64,000 bases of DNA from Rhodobacter ferrooxidans (GTDB taxonomy: Bacteria; Pseudomonadota; Alphaproteobacteria; Rhodobacterales; Rhodobacteraceae), in contig NZ_ACYY01000011.1 of NCBI RefSeq assembly GCF_000176015.1, forward strand, positions 52,043 to 116,042, read 5' to 3'. The notes beneath the pieces are model-generated. The model was not told the origin of the DNA. It saw only the letters and a list, made by a program, of their open reading frames with translations, and made no database searches. Positions within the stretch are counted from its first letter, which is position 1. Each line of letters opens with the position of its first letter. Positions 18,118 through 26,352 of this stretch are shown here, in pieces. Made by a program: the position numbers and the translations under genes.

Positions 18118-18549
18118 ATGTTGATCGGCATCCCCTGCATCCTCGGGCCGGACCTGCTTTACACGCTGCGCTCGATGGGGCACGGCGACGAAATCGCTGT
18201 GGTGGACGGCAATTACCCGGCGCAAGAGCACGCGCGGCGGCTGTTGCGGGCGGACGGCCATGGCGTGCTGGCGCTGCTGGAGGCGATCCTGACGGTGCTG
18301 CCGCTGGACCATTGCGCTTCGGCGGTCTTTCGCGCGGCGCTGAACAACGACCCGGCACAATCGGGGGCGATCCATGCTGCCATCGACGCCACCTGCGCCC
18401 GGCTGGCCCCGGGTTTCGCCGTGGTGCCGCTGGCGGGTGCCGATCTTTATCCGCGCATCCGGGCGGCGCACACCATCGTCGCCACCTCGGAGCGCGCGCT
18501 TTTTGCCAATGTGATCCTGCGCAAGGGCGTGATAACCGCGCCGCTCTGA
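18118..18549 (+). CDS. RbsD/FucU-family sugar mutarotase
   Basis: 143 residues. The family's catalytic region reads GHGDEIAVVDGNYPA, with H22, D24 and D30 in the standard spacing; the C-terminal sugar-contact segment is AHTIVATSERALFANVILRKG. These proteins interconvert sugar anomers (L-fucose for FucU, pyranose/furanose ribose for RbsD), feeding kinases with the correct form. It is first in a pair with the ROK regulator and faces the frc operon. This suggests that it prepares the sugar imported by FrcBCA. Confidence 0.85.
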   Translation: MLIGIPCILGPDLLYTLRSMGHGDEIAVVDGNYPAQEHARRLLRADGHGVLALLEAILTVLPLDHCASAVFRAALNNDPAQSGAIHAAIDATCARLAPGFAVVPLAGADLYPRIRAAHTIVATSERALFANVILRKGVITAPL

Positions 18550-18567
18550 CCCTTTTAGGAACGCCAA

Positions 18568-19794
18568 GTGCCGCAGGATATCGACCCCAGCCCCGACCGC
18601 CCGACCGCCGACCCCGGCGGCTTGCGCGGCTCGAACCAGTCGGGGATGCGGGCGCATAATGAGCGGCTGGTGCTGTCGCTGCTGCGGCAGCACGGCGCGC
18701 TGGCGAAATCCGATATCGCCCGGATCACCGGCCTGTCGGCGCAGACGGTTTCGGTGATCATGCGCAGTCTGGAGCAGGACGGGCTTTTGCTGCGCGGCAC
18801 GCCGCAACGGGGAAAGATCGGCCAACCCTCGGTGCCGATGTCGCTTTCCCCGGAGGGTGCCTATTTTCTGGGGCTGAAGATCGGGCGGCGCTCGGTCGAT
18901 CTGACGCTGGTGGATTTTCTGGGCCGGGCGCAGGCCACCCGGCGGCGCACCTATCGCTATCCCACCCCCGGTGCCGTGGTGGCCTTTGTGGCCGAGGCGC
19001 TGCCGCAACTGGTGGCGACGCTTCCACCCGCGCTGCGCGCCCGCATTGCGGGCCTTGGCATCGCCATGCCGTTCCAGCTTTGGGCCTGGGTGGAATACAT
19101 CGGCGCGCCGCAAGCCGAGATGGACGAATGGCGCACGCGCGACATTCAGGCCGAGATTGCCGCCATCGCCGGGATGCCGGTTCATGTGCAGAACGACGCC
19201 ACCGCCGCCTGTGGCGCCGAGCTGACCTTCGGCACCGGCGAAAAACCCAAGGATTTTCTGTATTTCTTCTTTGCCTATTTCATCGGCGGCGGGCTGGTGC
19301 TGAACGGCCAGTTGTTCACCGGCCGCAGCGGCAATGCCGCCGGTGTCGGCCCGATGCCGGTGCCGGGGCCGGATGGCACGGTGCGCCGCCTGCTGACCGT
19401 GGCCTCGGTGTCGGTGCTGGCCGAGGCGATGGAGGCGGCGGGGCAGGACGCGGCGCAACTGTGGGAGAACCCCGATGCCTGGCAGGTCAGCGACGCCGTG
19501 CTGACCCCCTGGATCGCCAGCGCCGCCGAGGGGCTGGCCAGTGCCGCCCTGAGTGCCGCGGCCCTGCTGGAGATCGAGGCGGTGCTGATCGACGGCTGGA
19601 TGCCGGCACCCGTGCGCGCCGAGATCACCCGCCAGACCCATGCCGCCCTGCACCGGCTGGACCTGGCCGGGGTCACGCCGCCTGCTATCCGCGAAGGCAC
19701 GGTGGGGCCGCAGGCGCGCTCCCTCGGGGCCGCCGCCATCCCGCTGTCGCAACGCTATATGGTCGATCAGAACAGCTTTCTGAAAGAGGTCTAG
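18568..19794 (+). CDS. ROK-family transcriptional repressor of the frc locus
   Basis: 408 residues from a GTG start with AGGAA upstream. The N-terminal winged helix-turn-helix spans about residues 25-85 (NERLVLSLLRQHGALAKSDI, ITGLSAQTVSVIMRSLEQDG). The ROK sugar-sensing fold follows, keeping the VQNDATAACGAEL site. The family's zinc motif CxCGxxGCxE is absent; the region reads VGPMPVPGPDGTVRRLL, so it probably folds without zinc. It most likely represses frcBCAK and its own operon through the palindrome at 17993-18013, released by sugar or sugar phosphate. It follows the mutarotase gene by 18 nt. Confidence 0.85.
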   Translation: MPQDIDPSPDRPTADPGGLRGSNQSGMRAHNERLVLSLLRQHGALAKSDIARITGLSAQTVSVIMRSLEQDGLLLRGTPQRGKIGQPSVPMSLSPEGAYFLGLKIGRRSVDLTLVDFLGRAQATRRRTYRYPTPGAVVAFVAEALPQLVATLPPALRARIAGLGIAMPFQLWAWVEYIGAPQAEMDEWRTRDIQAEIAAIAGMPVHVQNDATAACGAELTFGTGEKPKDFLYFFFAYFIGGGLVLNGQLFTGRSGNAAGVGPMPVPGPDGTVRRLLTVASVSVLAEAMEAAGQDAAQLWENPDAWQVSDAVLTPWIASAAEGLASAALSAAALLEIEAVLIDGWMPAPVRAEITRQTHAALHRLDLAGVTPPAIREGTVGPQARSLGAAAIPLSQRYMVDQNSFLKEV

Positions 19795-19799
19795 CCCCG

Positions 19800-21104
19800 T
19801 CAGAAATGGCTGGCGTTGATCAGCAGATGCGCGCCAATGCTGGCGAAATACCCCAGCGCAATCGCCCAGGTCCATTTCAGGTGGCCAAAGAAGGTATAGG
19901 CCCCCTTGGCCTGCCCCATCAGCGCCACCCCGGCCGCCGAGCCGATCGACAGCATCGACCCGCCCACACCGCAGGTCAGGGTGATCAAGAGCCACTGGCC
20001 GTGGCTCATTTCCGGGTCCATGGTCAGCACCGCGAACATCAGCGGAATGTTGTCCACCACCGCCGACAGCGCGCCGATGATCACGTTGGCCCAGGTCGGC
20101 CCCATGCCGACGTAAAGCAGTTCGGACGACAGCGCGAGGTATCCCAGAACCCCAAGCCCGCCCACCGCAAAAATGATGCCGAAGAAGAACAGCAGGGTAT
20201 CCCACTCCACCCGCTCGATCTGGCGAAACGAATCCAGCACCATCTCGTCATCGCCGCGCCTTGTGCCGGTGGTTTTCAGGAAATACGACCAGACCTGCAG
20301 GTAGCCCAGGCCCAGCATCATCCCCATCGCGGGCGGCAGTTGCAGGAAGTTCTTGAAGCTGACCGAGGTGACGATGGTCAGCGCAAACAGGATCGCCACC
20401 CCCAGCGTGCCCGGCTTGGCGCGGATGCGCTCGGCATGCGGCTCGGGGCTGCCCGCGGGCACGGCAAAAAACATGATCGCCGCGGGCACCGCCCAGTTCA
20501 GCAGCGCCGGGATGAACAGCGCGAAGAACTCGAAGAATTCGACCTTGCCCTTCTGCCAGACCATCAGCGTGGTGATGTCGCCAAACGGCGTGAAGGCACC
20601 GCCCGCGTTGGCCGCGACCACGATGGAAATGCAACCCACCGCCACGAACCGCGGCGAGGCCGAACCCAGCGCCATCACCACCGCCCCCATCACCAGCGCC
20701 GTGGTCAGGTTGTCCAAGACGCCCGACAAAAGGAAGGCCAGAAACCCGGTCAGCAGGAACAGCTTGCGATAGGTCAGCCCAAGGCTGACCAGCCAGCCGC
20801 GCAGCACTTCAAAACCGCGGCGCTCTTCCAGCGTGTTGACATAGGTGATCGCCACCAGCAGAAACAGGAACAATTCGCCATATTCGCCAATGATCTGAAT
20901 GGCATGCTCATGCGCCACCGCCGATTGCCCGGCCTGGGCGAAGGCGATGCCGATCAGCGCCCAGATCAGCCCCGCCGCCATCATCACGGGTTTGGATTTT
21001 CGCATGTGGGTGGCTTCTTCGAAGATCACCAGCAGATAGGCGATCAGGAAGATCGCCACCGAAAGCAGCCCCGCCCAATGGGTCGTGAAGGTCAGATCGG
21101 TCAT
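19800..21104 (-). CDS. nhaD: Na+/H+ antiporter NhaD
   Basis: 434 residues, about 12-13 hydrophobic helices of the ion-transporter superfamily. NhaD-type features are SGVLDNLTTALVMG, AANAGGAFTPFGDITTLMVW, SAVVDNIPLMFAVL and SIGSAAGVALMGQAKGAYTF. The start at 21104 (MTDLTF) was chosen over an unlikely 23-residue extension. It is the second sodium/proton antiporter in the window after NhaA. NhaD is common in marine and haloalkaliphilic proteobacteria. It converges on the ROK gene with a 5-bp gap. Confidence 0.92.
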   Translation of the reverse strand: MTDLTFTTHWAGLLSVAIFLIAYLLVIFEEATHMRKSKPVMMAAGLIWALIGIAFAQAGQSAVAHEHAIQIIGEYGELFLFLLVAITYVNTLEERRGFEVLRGWLVSLGLTYRKLFLLTGFLAFLLSGVLDNLTTALVMGAVVMALGSASPRFVAVGCISIVVAANAGGAFTPFGDITTLMVWQKGKVEFFEFFALFIPALLNWAVPAAIMFFAVPAGSPEPHAERIRAKPGTLGVAILFALTIVTSVSFKNFLQLPPAMGMMLGLGYLQVWSYFLKTTGTRRGDDEMVLDSFRQIERVEWDTLLFFFGIIFAVGGLGVLGYLALSSELLYVGMGPTWANVIIGALSAVVDNIPLMFAVLTMDPEMSHGQWLLITLTCGVGGSMLSIGSAAGVALMGQAKGAYTFFGHLKWTWAIALGYFASIGAHLLINASHF

Positions 21105-21198
21105 GGTCGATTCGCATCCCCTTGCGCCACAGCGCGTTATGGCCACCACGCACCAAGACGCCGGGGGGGTCAAGGGCCGGGGGCGGAGCCTTCGACCG

Positions 21199-21208
21199 TT
21201 TGATCAAA
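21199..21208. promoter_or_regulatory. TTTGATCAAA palindrome upstream of deoC
   Basis: Perfect 10-bp AT-rich palindrome in the nhaD-deoC divergent interval, 79 nt before the deoC start. The same ten bases recur at 45604-45613 beside another divergent pair. It may be a regulator site, but the short length makes chance possible. Confidence 0.3.
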
Positions 21209-21287
21209 TACCAGCCGCCGCACCGCTTGCACCGCATGGCCCCGGCGTGCAAACCTGCGGCGTCCTTCCCGACCGGAGTTTGCGCCC

Positions 21288-22277
21288 TTGCACACCGACC
21301 TTGCCCGCCGCGCCAGCCTGCTGCCGCAGCTTGCCCATGCCCGCAACCCCGGCATGGCGCTGGATCTGGATTGGGTGGCGAGCGTGCAGGCCAACACCTC
21401 GGCGATCGAGCGGCGGGCGGCCAGCCTTCCCGGTCGGCGCTCGGTGAAAAAGGACTGGCAGGCGGCGTGGCTCTGCAAGGCCGTCAGCCTGATCGACCTG
21501 ACCACGCTGTCGGGCGATGACACGCCGGGCCGGGTGCAGCGGCTTTGCGCCAAGGCCCGCCAGCCGGTGCGCGCCGACCTGCTGGCGGCGCTGGGGATGG
21601 AAGGCCTGACCACCGGGGCGGTCTGCGTCTATCACGAGATGGTCGAAGTGGCGGTGCGGGCGCTGGAAGGTTCCAGCATCCCGGTCGCCGCGGTGTCCAC
21701 CGGCTTTCCGGCGGGCCTGTCGTCCTATCGCACCCGTCTGGCCGAGATCGGCGATTCGGTGGCGGCAGGGGCGGCTGAAATCGACATCGTGATCTCGCGC
21801 CGTCATGTGCTGACCGGCAACTGGCAGGCGCTGTATGACGAAACCGCCGAGATGCGGGCAGCCTGTGGCGCGGCGCATATGAAAACCATCCTGGCCACAG
21901 GCGAGTTGGGCAGCCTGCGCAACGTCGCCCGGGCGTCCCTTGTCTGCATGATGGCGGGGGCGGATTTCATCAAGACCTCCACCGGCAAGGAATCGGTGAA
22001 TGCCACGCTGCCGGTCAGCCTGGTGATGATCCGGGCCTTGCGCGACTACCACGCCCGCACCGCGTTCCGCATCGGCTACAAGCCCGCGGGGGGCATTTCC
22101 AAGGCCAAGGACGCGCTGGTTTACCTCAGCCTGATGAAGGACGAGTTGGGCCACCCCTGGCTGCAACCCGACCTGTTCCGCTTTGGTGCCTCCAGCCTGC
22201 TGGGCGATATCGAGCGGCAGCTTGAACACCATCTGACCGGTGCCTACAGCGCCGCCAACCGCCATCCGATAGGGTAA
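21288..22277 (+). CDS. deoC: Deoxyribose-phosphate aldolase
   Basis: 329 residues; cleaves 2-deoxyribose-5-phosphate to glyceraldehyde-3-phosphate and acetaldehyde. The Schiff-base lysine is in ADFIKTSTGKESVNATL, and the second catalytic lysine is in RIGYKPAGGIS. Its length and N-terminal extension match the long, eukaryote-like DERA group rather than the 250-residue E. coli form. It uses a TTG start at 21288 with CGGAG upstream. The next gene, four nucleotides on, is an aldehyde dehydrogenase that would oxidise the acetaldehyde. Confidence 0.93.
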   Translation: MHTDLARRASLLPQLAHARNPGMALDLDWVASVQANTSAIERRAASLPGRRSVKKDWQAAWLCKAVSLIDLTTLSGDDTPGRVQRLCAKARQPVRADLLAALGMEGLTTGAVCVYHEMVEVAVRALEGSSIPVAAVSTGFPAGLSSYRTRLAEIGDSVAAGAAEIDIVISRRHVLTGNWQALYDETAEMRAACGAAHMKTILATGELGSLRNVARASLVCMMAGADFIKTSTGKESVNATLPVSLVMIRALRDYHARTAFRIGYKPAGGISKAKDALVYLSLMKDELGHPWLQPDLFRFGASSLLGDIERQLEHHLTGAYSAANRHPIG

Positions 22278-22281
22278 GCCA

Positions 22282-24627
22282 ATGACCGTGCGCGATATTT
22301 TCAACGACATGAGCTATGGCCCCGCCCCGGAATCCGCCGCCGAGGTGCTGGAATGGATCGCCAGCCACGGCGGCCGCTTTGGCCACTGGATCGACGGCGG
22401 CTTTGCCGACCTTGGCGACCGTGGCTTCACCAGCTTCAACCCGGCCACCGGTCAGCCGCTGGCCGAAGTGGCGCAAGGCACCGACGCCTCGCTGGATGTC
22501 GCCATCGCCGCCGCCCGCCGGGCGCAGCCGAAATGGGCGAAGCTTTCGGGCCACCAACGCGCCAAACACCTTTATGCGCTGGCCCGGCTGGTGCAGAAAC
22601 ACGCGCGCCTGCTGGCGGTATTGGAAACCCTCGACAATGGCAAGCCGATCCGCGAATCCCGCGACATTGATGTGCCGCTGGTGGCGCGGCATTTCTACTA
22701 CCATGCCGGCCTCGCGCAGCTTCTGGCCAGCGAACAGCCCGGCATGGCCCCCCTGGGCGTCTGCGGTGCGGTGATCCCGTGGAACTTCCCGCTGCTGATG
22801 CTGGCCTGGAAGGTCGCGCCCGCCTTGGCCGCAGGCAATACCGTGGTGCTGAAACCCGCCGAGTTCACCCCGCTGACCGCCCTGCTGTTCGCCGAGATCA
22901 GCCGCGAGGCGGGCCTGCCCAAAGGTGTTCTGAACATCGTCACCGGCGACGGCGACACCGGGGCGGCGCTGGTGGCGCATCCGGGGGTGGACAAGATCGC
23001 CTTCACCGGCTCGACCGCCGTCGGGCGGAAAATCCGCGCTGCCACCGCAGGCAGCGGCAAGGCGCTGACGCTGGAGCTGGGCGGCAAGTCGCCCTACATC
23101 GTGTTCGACGACGCCGATCTCGACAGCGCCATCGAGGGCCTCGTCGATGCGATCTGGTTCAATCAGGGTCAGGTCTGCTGTGCCGGCTCGCGGCTCTTGG
23201 TGCAGGAGGGCGTGGCCGAGCGCTTCCATGCCAAGCTGAAAACCCGGATGGACGGGCTGCGGCTGGGCGACCCGTTGGACAAATGCATCGACATCGGCGC
23301 GATCATCGACCCCAGTCAGTTGGCCAGCATCACCGCGATGGTCGATGCCTGCCGCGAAGGCGAGACCTATCGCGCCGCCTGCCCGCTGCCCGCAGGCTGC
23401 TTCTATCCGCCGACGCTGATCACCGGCCTGACCGCCGCCTCGCCGCTGATGCAGGAGGAAATCTTTGGCCCGGTGCTGGTGTCGATGACCTTCCGCACGC
23501 CCGCCGAGGCGGTAGAACTGGCCAACAACTGCCGCTACGGCCTGGCGGCGACGGTCTGGACCGAGAATATCAATCTCGCGCTGGACGTGGCGCCGAAACT
23601 GAAAGCCGGGGTGGTCTGGGTCAACGCCACCAACCTGTTCGATGCCGCTGCCGGTTTCGGCGGGGTGCGCGAAAGCGGCTTTGGCCGCGAGGGCGGATGG
23701 GAAGGCCTGCTGGCCTACCTCAAACCCGCCGCTACCCCGAAACCGCTGAAACCCACCCTCGCCAGCCCCGCGCCGAGAGCGCCCGAAACCCCCGAGATCG
23801 ACCGCACCGCCAAGCACTATATCGGCGGCAAGCAGGCCCGCCCCGACGGCGGCTATTCCCGCGCCATCTGGTCGCCCCGCGGCAAACTGCTGGGCCATGC
23901 GGGCATCGGCAACCGCAAGGACATCCGCAACGCCGTCGAGGCCGCCCATGCCGCCAAAGGCTGGGCCCGCAGCACCGCCCACAGCCGCGCCCAGATCCTG
24001 TTCTACATCGCTGAAAACCTGTCGGCCCGCGCCGCCGAATTCGCCGCCCGCCTGCGCGATCTGACCGGCAAACCGGGGGAGGCGGAAGTCGAGGCCGCCA
24101 TCGCCCGCCTGTTCACCTACGCCGCCTGGGCCGACAAGTTCGACGGCGCGGTGAAATCGGTGCCGATCCGCGGCGTGGCGATGGCGATGAACGAACCCTG
24201 CGGCGTGATCGCAGCCCTTTGTCCCGACGAGGCGCCGCTGCTGGGGCTGATCAGCCTGATGGCCCCCGCCATTGCCTTGGGCAACACCTGCGTGCTGGTG
24301 CCCTCCGAGCCGCACCCGCTGGCCGCCACCGATTTCATGCAGGTGCTGGAATGTTCTGACCTGCCAGGCGGCGTGGTCAATATCGTGACAGGCTCCCACG
24401 CCGAACTCGCCAAGCCCTTGGCCAGCCACATGGATGTCGATGCGGTCTGGAGCTTCTCATCCACCCCGCTGTCGGCGCTGGTGGAACGCGAGGCGGCGGG
24501 CAACCTCAAGCGCGCTTGGGTCAACCACGCCCGCGCCCGCGACTGGTTCGGCCCCGAGGGCGAAGGCCGCGGCTTCCTGCGCGCCGCCACCGAGGTGAAA
24601 ACCGTTTGGGTGCCCTACGGCGAATGA
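22282..24627 (+). CDS. Fused double aldehyde dehydrogenase
   Basis: 781 residues. Residues 1 to about 490 form a complete NAD(P)-dependent aldehyde dehydrogenase: GVCGAVIPWNFPLLM, the glutamate in TLELGGKSPYIVFDD, and the catalytic cysteine in FNQGQVCCAGSRLL. Residues of about 510-781 form a second ALDH-like Rossmann domain (EPCGVIAALCPDEAPLLG, GNTCVLVPSEPHPLAA, VNIVTGSHAEL). It stops before the catalytic domain and has no active cysteine, so it is probably structural or regulatory. Pairing with deoC suggests acetaldehyde oxidation to acetate in deoxyribonucleoside use. Confidence 0.85.
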   Translation: MTVRDIFNDMSYGPAPESAAEVLEWIASHGGRFGHWIDGGFADLGDRGFTSFNPATGQPLAEVAQGTDASLDVAIAAARRAQPKWAKLSGHQRAKHLYALARLVQKHARLLAVLETLDNGKPIRESRDIDVPLVARHFYYHAGLAQLLASEQPGMAPLGVCGAVIPWNFPLLMLAWKVAPALAAGNTVVLKPAEFTPLTALLFAEISREAGLPKGVLNIVTGDGDTGAALVAHPGVDKIAFTGSTAVGRKIRAATAGSGKALTLELGGKSPYIVFDDADLDSAIEGLVDAIWFNQGQVCCAGSRLLVQEGVAERFHAKLKTRMDGLRLGDPLDKCIDIGAIIDPSQLASITAMVDACREGETYRAACPLPAGCFYPPTLITGLTAASPLMQEEIFGPVLVSMTFRTPAEAVELANNCRYGLAATVWTENINLALDVAPKLKAGVVWVNATNLFDAAAGFGGVRESGFGREGGWEGLLAYLKPAATPKPLKPTLASPAPRAPETPEIDRTAKHYIGGKQARPDGGYSRAIWSPRGKLLGHAGIGNRKDIRNAVEAAHAAKGWARSTAHSRAQILFYIAENLSARAAEFAARLRDLTGKPGEAEVEAAIARLFTYAAWADKFDGAVKSVPIRGVAMAMNEPCGVIAALCPDEAPLLGLISLMAPAIALGNTCVLVPSEPHPLAATDFMQVLECSDLPGGVVNIVTGSHAELAKPLASHMDVDAVWSFSSTPLSALVEREAAGNLKRAWVNHARARDWFGPEGEGRGFLRAATEVKTVWVPYGE

Positions 24628-24717
24628 CGGCAAAGGGGCAGCCGGGGTCAGCGGCATCGAGCCGCCGCCCCCGGCGCTGACGCATCCCAACCTGAAACAT
24701 GGCTTTCTTCTCTGCAA

Positions 24718-24774
24718 AAATATCCCCGCCGGAGGCTCCTGCGGCAAGGCCGGGTGCCTCCGGCGGGGATATTT
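24718..24774. repeat. Long perfect inverted repeat, bidirectional terminator candidate
   Basis: AAATATCCCCGCCGGAGGC (24718-24736) is perfectly inverted at 24756-24774 with a 19-nt loop. It lies between the convergent ends of the ALDH gene (24627) and yqgE (24799). The same arm sequence appears at 31301-31350 and in part at 37347-37354. Confidence 0.85.
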
Positions 24775-24798
24775 GACCAAAGGAGAAACCAGTGAGCC

Positions 24799-25353
24799 TC
24801 AGGCCCGCCCGGCAGTGGCCGACAGCGACAGCGGGTCGATGCCCATATGCTTCAGCGCGCCACCCCACTTGCCGCCATCGTCGGCGGCGAACACCAGATC
24901 GGCCTCGGCCCCCGAGGTCAGCCAGTCGTTGCGCAGGATCTCGGATTCCAGTTGCCCCGGCCCCCAGCCAGCATAGCCCAGCGCCAGCAGCGCCTGTGCC
25001 GGCCCCGCGCCGCGGGCCAGCGCCTGCAGGATATCCACCGTCGCCGTCATCCCGAAGCCCCCCGGCACCGCCATGGTCGAGGCGCCGCCCGCATAATCGG
25101 GCGAGTGCAGCACGAAGCCGCGCCCGCGTTCCACCGGCCCACCGAAATGGGCGCAGATATCGCGGCCTTCCGGCGCGCGCGGAATGTCGAGTTGCTCCAG
25201 CAGTCCGGCAAAGCTGAGGTCGGGCAGCGGCTTGTTGACGATCAGCCCCATGGCCCCCTCGGGCGAATGGGCGCAGATCAGAATCACGCTTTTCTCGAAG
25301 CGCGGGTCGCCCATGCCGGGCATCGCAATCAGGATCGAGCCGCCAAGCTGCAT
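24799..25353 (-). CDS. YqgE/AlgH family protein (UPF0301)
   Basis: 184 residues. Family landmarks are GSILIAMPGMGDPRFEKSVI, GAMGLIVNKPL, FGGPVERGRGFVLHS, and ALGYAGWGPGQLESEI. The ATG at 25353 is six nucleotides after GGGAGGTG, better placed than the GTG at 25359. The family is widespread and cytoplasmic; AlgH was linked to alginate regulation in Pseudomonas, but a biochemical role is not settled. It has its own strand and no clear operon partner. Confidence 0.88.
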   Translation of the reverse strand: MQLGGSILIAMPGMGDPRFEKSVILICAHSPEGAMGLIVNKPLPDLSFAGLLEQLDIPRAPEGRDICAHFGGPVERGRGFVLHSPDYAGGASTMAVPGGFGMTATVDILQALARGAGPAQALLALGYAGWGPGQLESEILRNDWLTSGAEADLVFAADDGGKWGGALKHMGIDPLSLSATAGRA

Positions 25354-25470
25354 CAGCACCTCCCGTTGCTCAAGATATGGCGCGACGGGTGCCGCACCTC
25401 AAGGGGCCATCACCGGATCGTCGCCTGAATGTGACTTTCCATCCGGCGCGGGCTGGCTATGGTGCGGCTC

Positions 25471-26283
25471 ATGCTGAACGCTCGCCTCCGCCCCGCCGCC
25501 CTTGCCGCCCTGCTGGCCCTTGCCCCGCTGGCCGCGGCTGCCGAGCCCCAGTCCGACGTGCTGGCCGCCGAGATTCTGCCCGGCTGGCGCAGCGCTGGCG
25601 GCAGCCATTTCGCGGCGCTGCATCTGCAACTGGCGCCCGACTGGAAGACCTACTGGCGCAGCCCCGGCGAGGCCGGTATCCCGCCCGAGTTCGACTGGAC
25701 CGGCTCGCAGAACCTGAAATCGGTGCATCTGCACTGGCCGCGGCCGCAGGTGTTCCGGCTGAACGGCATGCAGACCATCGGCTACCTGCGCGATCTGGTG
25801 CTGCCGATCGAGGTGACCGCCATCGACCCCGGCCAGCCGATCCACCTGCGCGCCCGCATCGACCTTGGGGTGTGCCACGAGATCTGCATGCCCGCCGTGC
25901 TGGACCTTGCCGCTGACCTGCCCGCCCCCGGCATGCCGGATGCCAGCATCAAGGCGGCGCTGCGGTCCCGTCCCGACACCGGGCGCGAGGCCGGGCTGAC
26001 CGAGATCACCTGCGATGTCGAACCGATTGCCGATGGCCTGCGGCTGACTGCCCGGGTCAGGCTGCCCGCCACCGGCGGAACCGAGGTCGTGGTGCTGGAG
26101 CCGGGGCAGGCGCAGGTCTGGGCCTCGGAAGCCACGTCGCTGCGGCAGGGCGGCGCGCTGGTGGCCAGTGCCGATCTGGTGGCCACCTCTGGCCAACCCT
26201 TCGCGCTGGACCGCTCGGCGGTGGTGGTCACTGTGCTGGGGTCGGATCGGGCGGTGGAAATCCACGGCTGTCCGGCACCGTAA
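25471..26283 (+). CDS. Periplasmic DsbD N-terminal-domain-like protein
   Basis: 270 residues with a signal peptide (MLNARLRPAALAALLALAPLAAAA). The mature part resembles the thiol-disulfide interchange domain of DsbD (DsbD_N family): DWKTYWRSPGEAGIPPEF, then a CxxxC pair in LGVCHEICMPA. Two further cysteines are near the C-terminus. There is no membrane core or C-terminal thioredoxin domain, so it is a stand-alone domain. It may reduce periplasmic substrates using electrons from a CcdA-type partner encoded elsewhere. An in-frame ATG at 25459 is an alternative start. A GGGGGGC/GCCCCCC hairpin at 26315-26333 separates it from the RND gene. Confidence 0.75.
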   Translation: MLNARLRPAALAALLALAPLAAAAEPQSDVLAAEILPGWRSAGGSHFAALHLQLAPDWKTYWRSPGEAGIPPEFDWTGSQNLKSVHLHWPRPQVFRLNGMQTIGYLRDLVLPIEVTAIDPGQPIHLRARIDLGVCHEICMPAVLDLAADLPAPGMPDASIKAALRSRPDTGREAGLTEITCDVEPIADGLRLTARVRLPATGGTEVVVLEPGQAQVWASEATSLRQGGALVASADLVATSGQPFALDRSAVVVTVLGSDRAVEIHGCPAP

Positions 26284-26314
26284 GCACCGCCCGCCGCGAC
26301 TGCGGCCGGCAGCA

Positions 26315-26333
26315 GGGGGGCTCGATGCCCCCC
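26315..26333. terminator. G/C hairpin between convergent genes
   Basis: GGGGGGC (26315-26321) and GCCCCCC (26327-26333) around a TCGAT loop. It lacks a T tract but lies between two gene ends (26283 plus, 26353 minus). Confidence 0.5.
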
Positions 26334-26352
26334 AAGGCCGTCCCCCCCCCTG

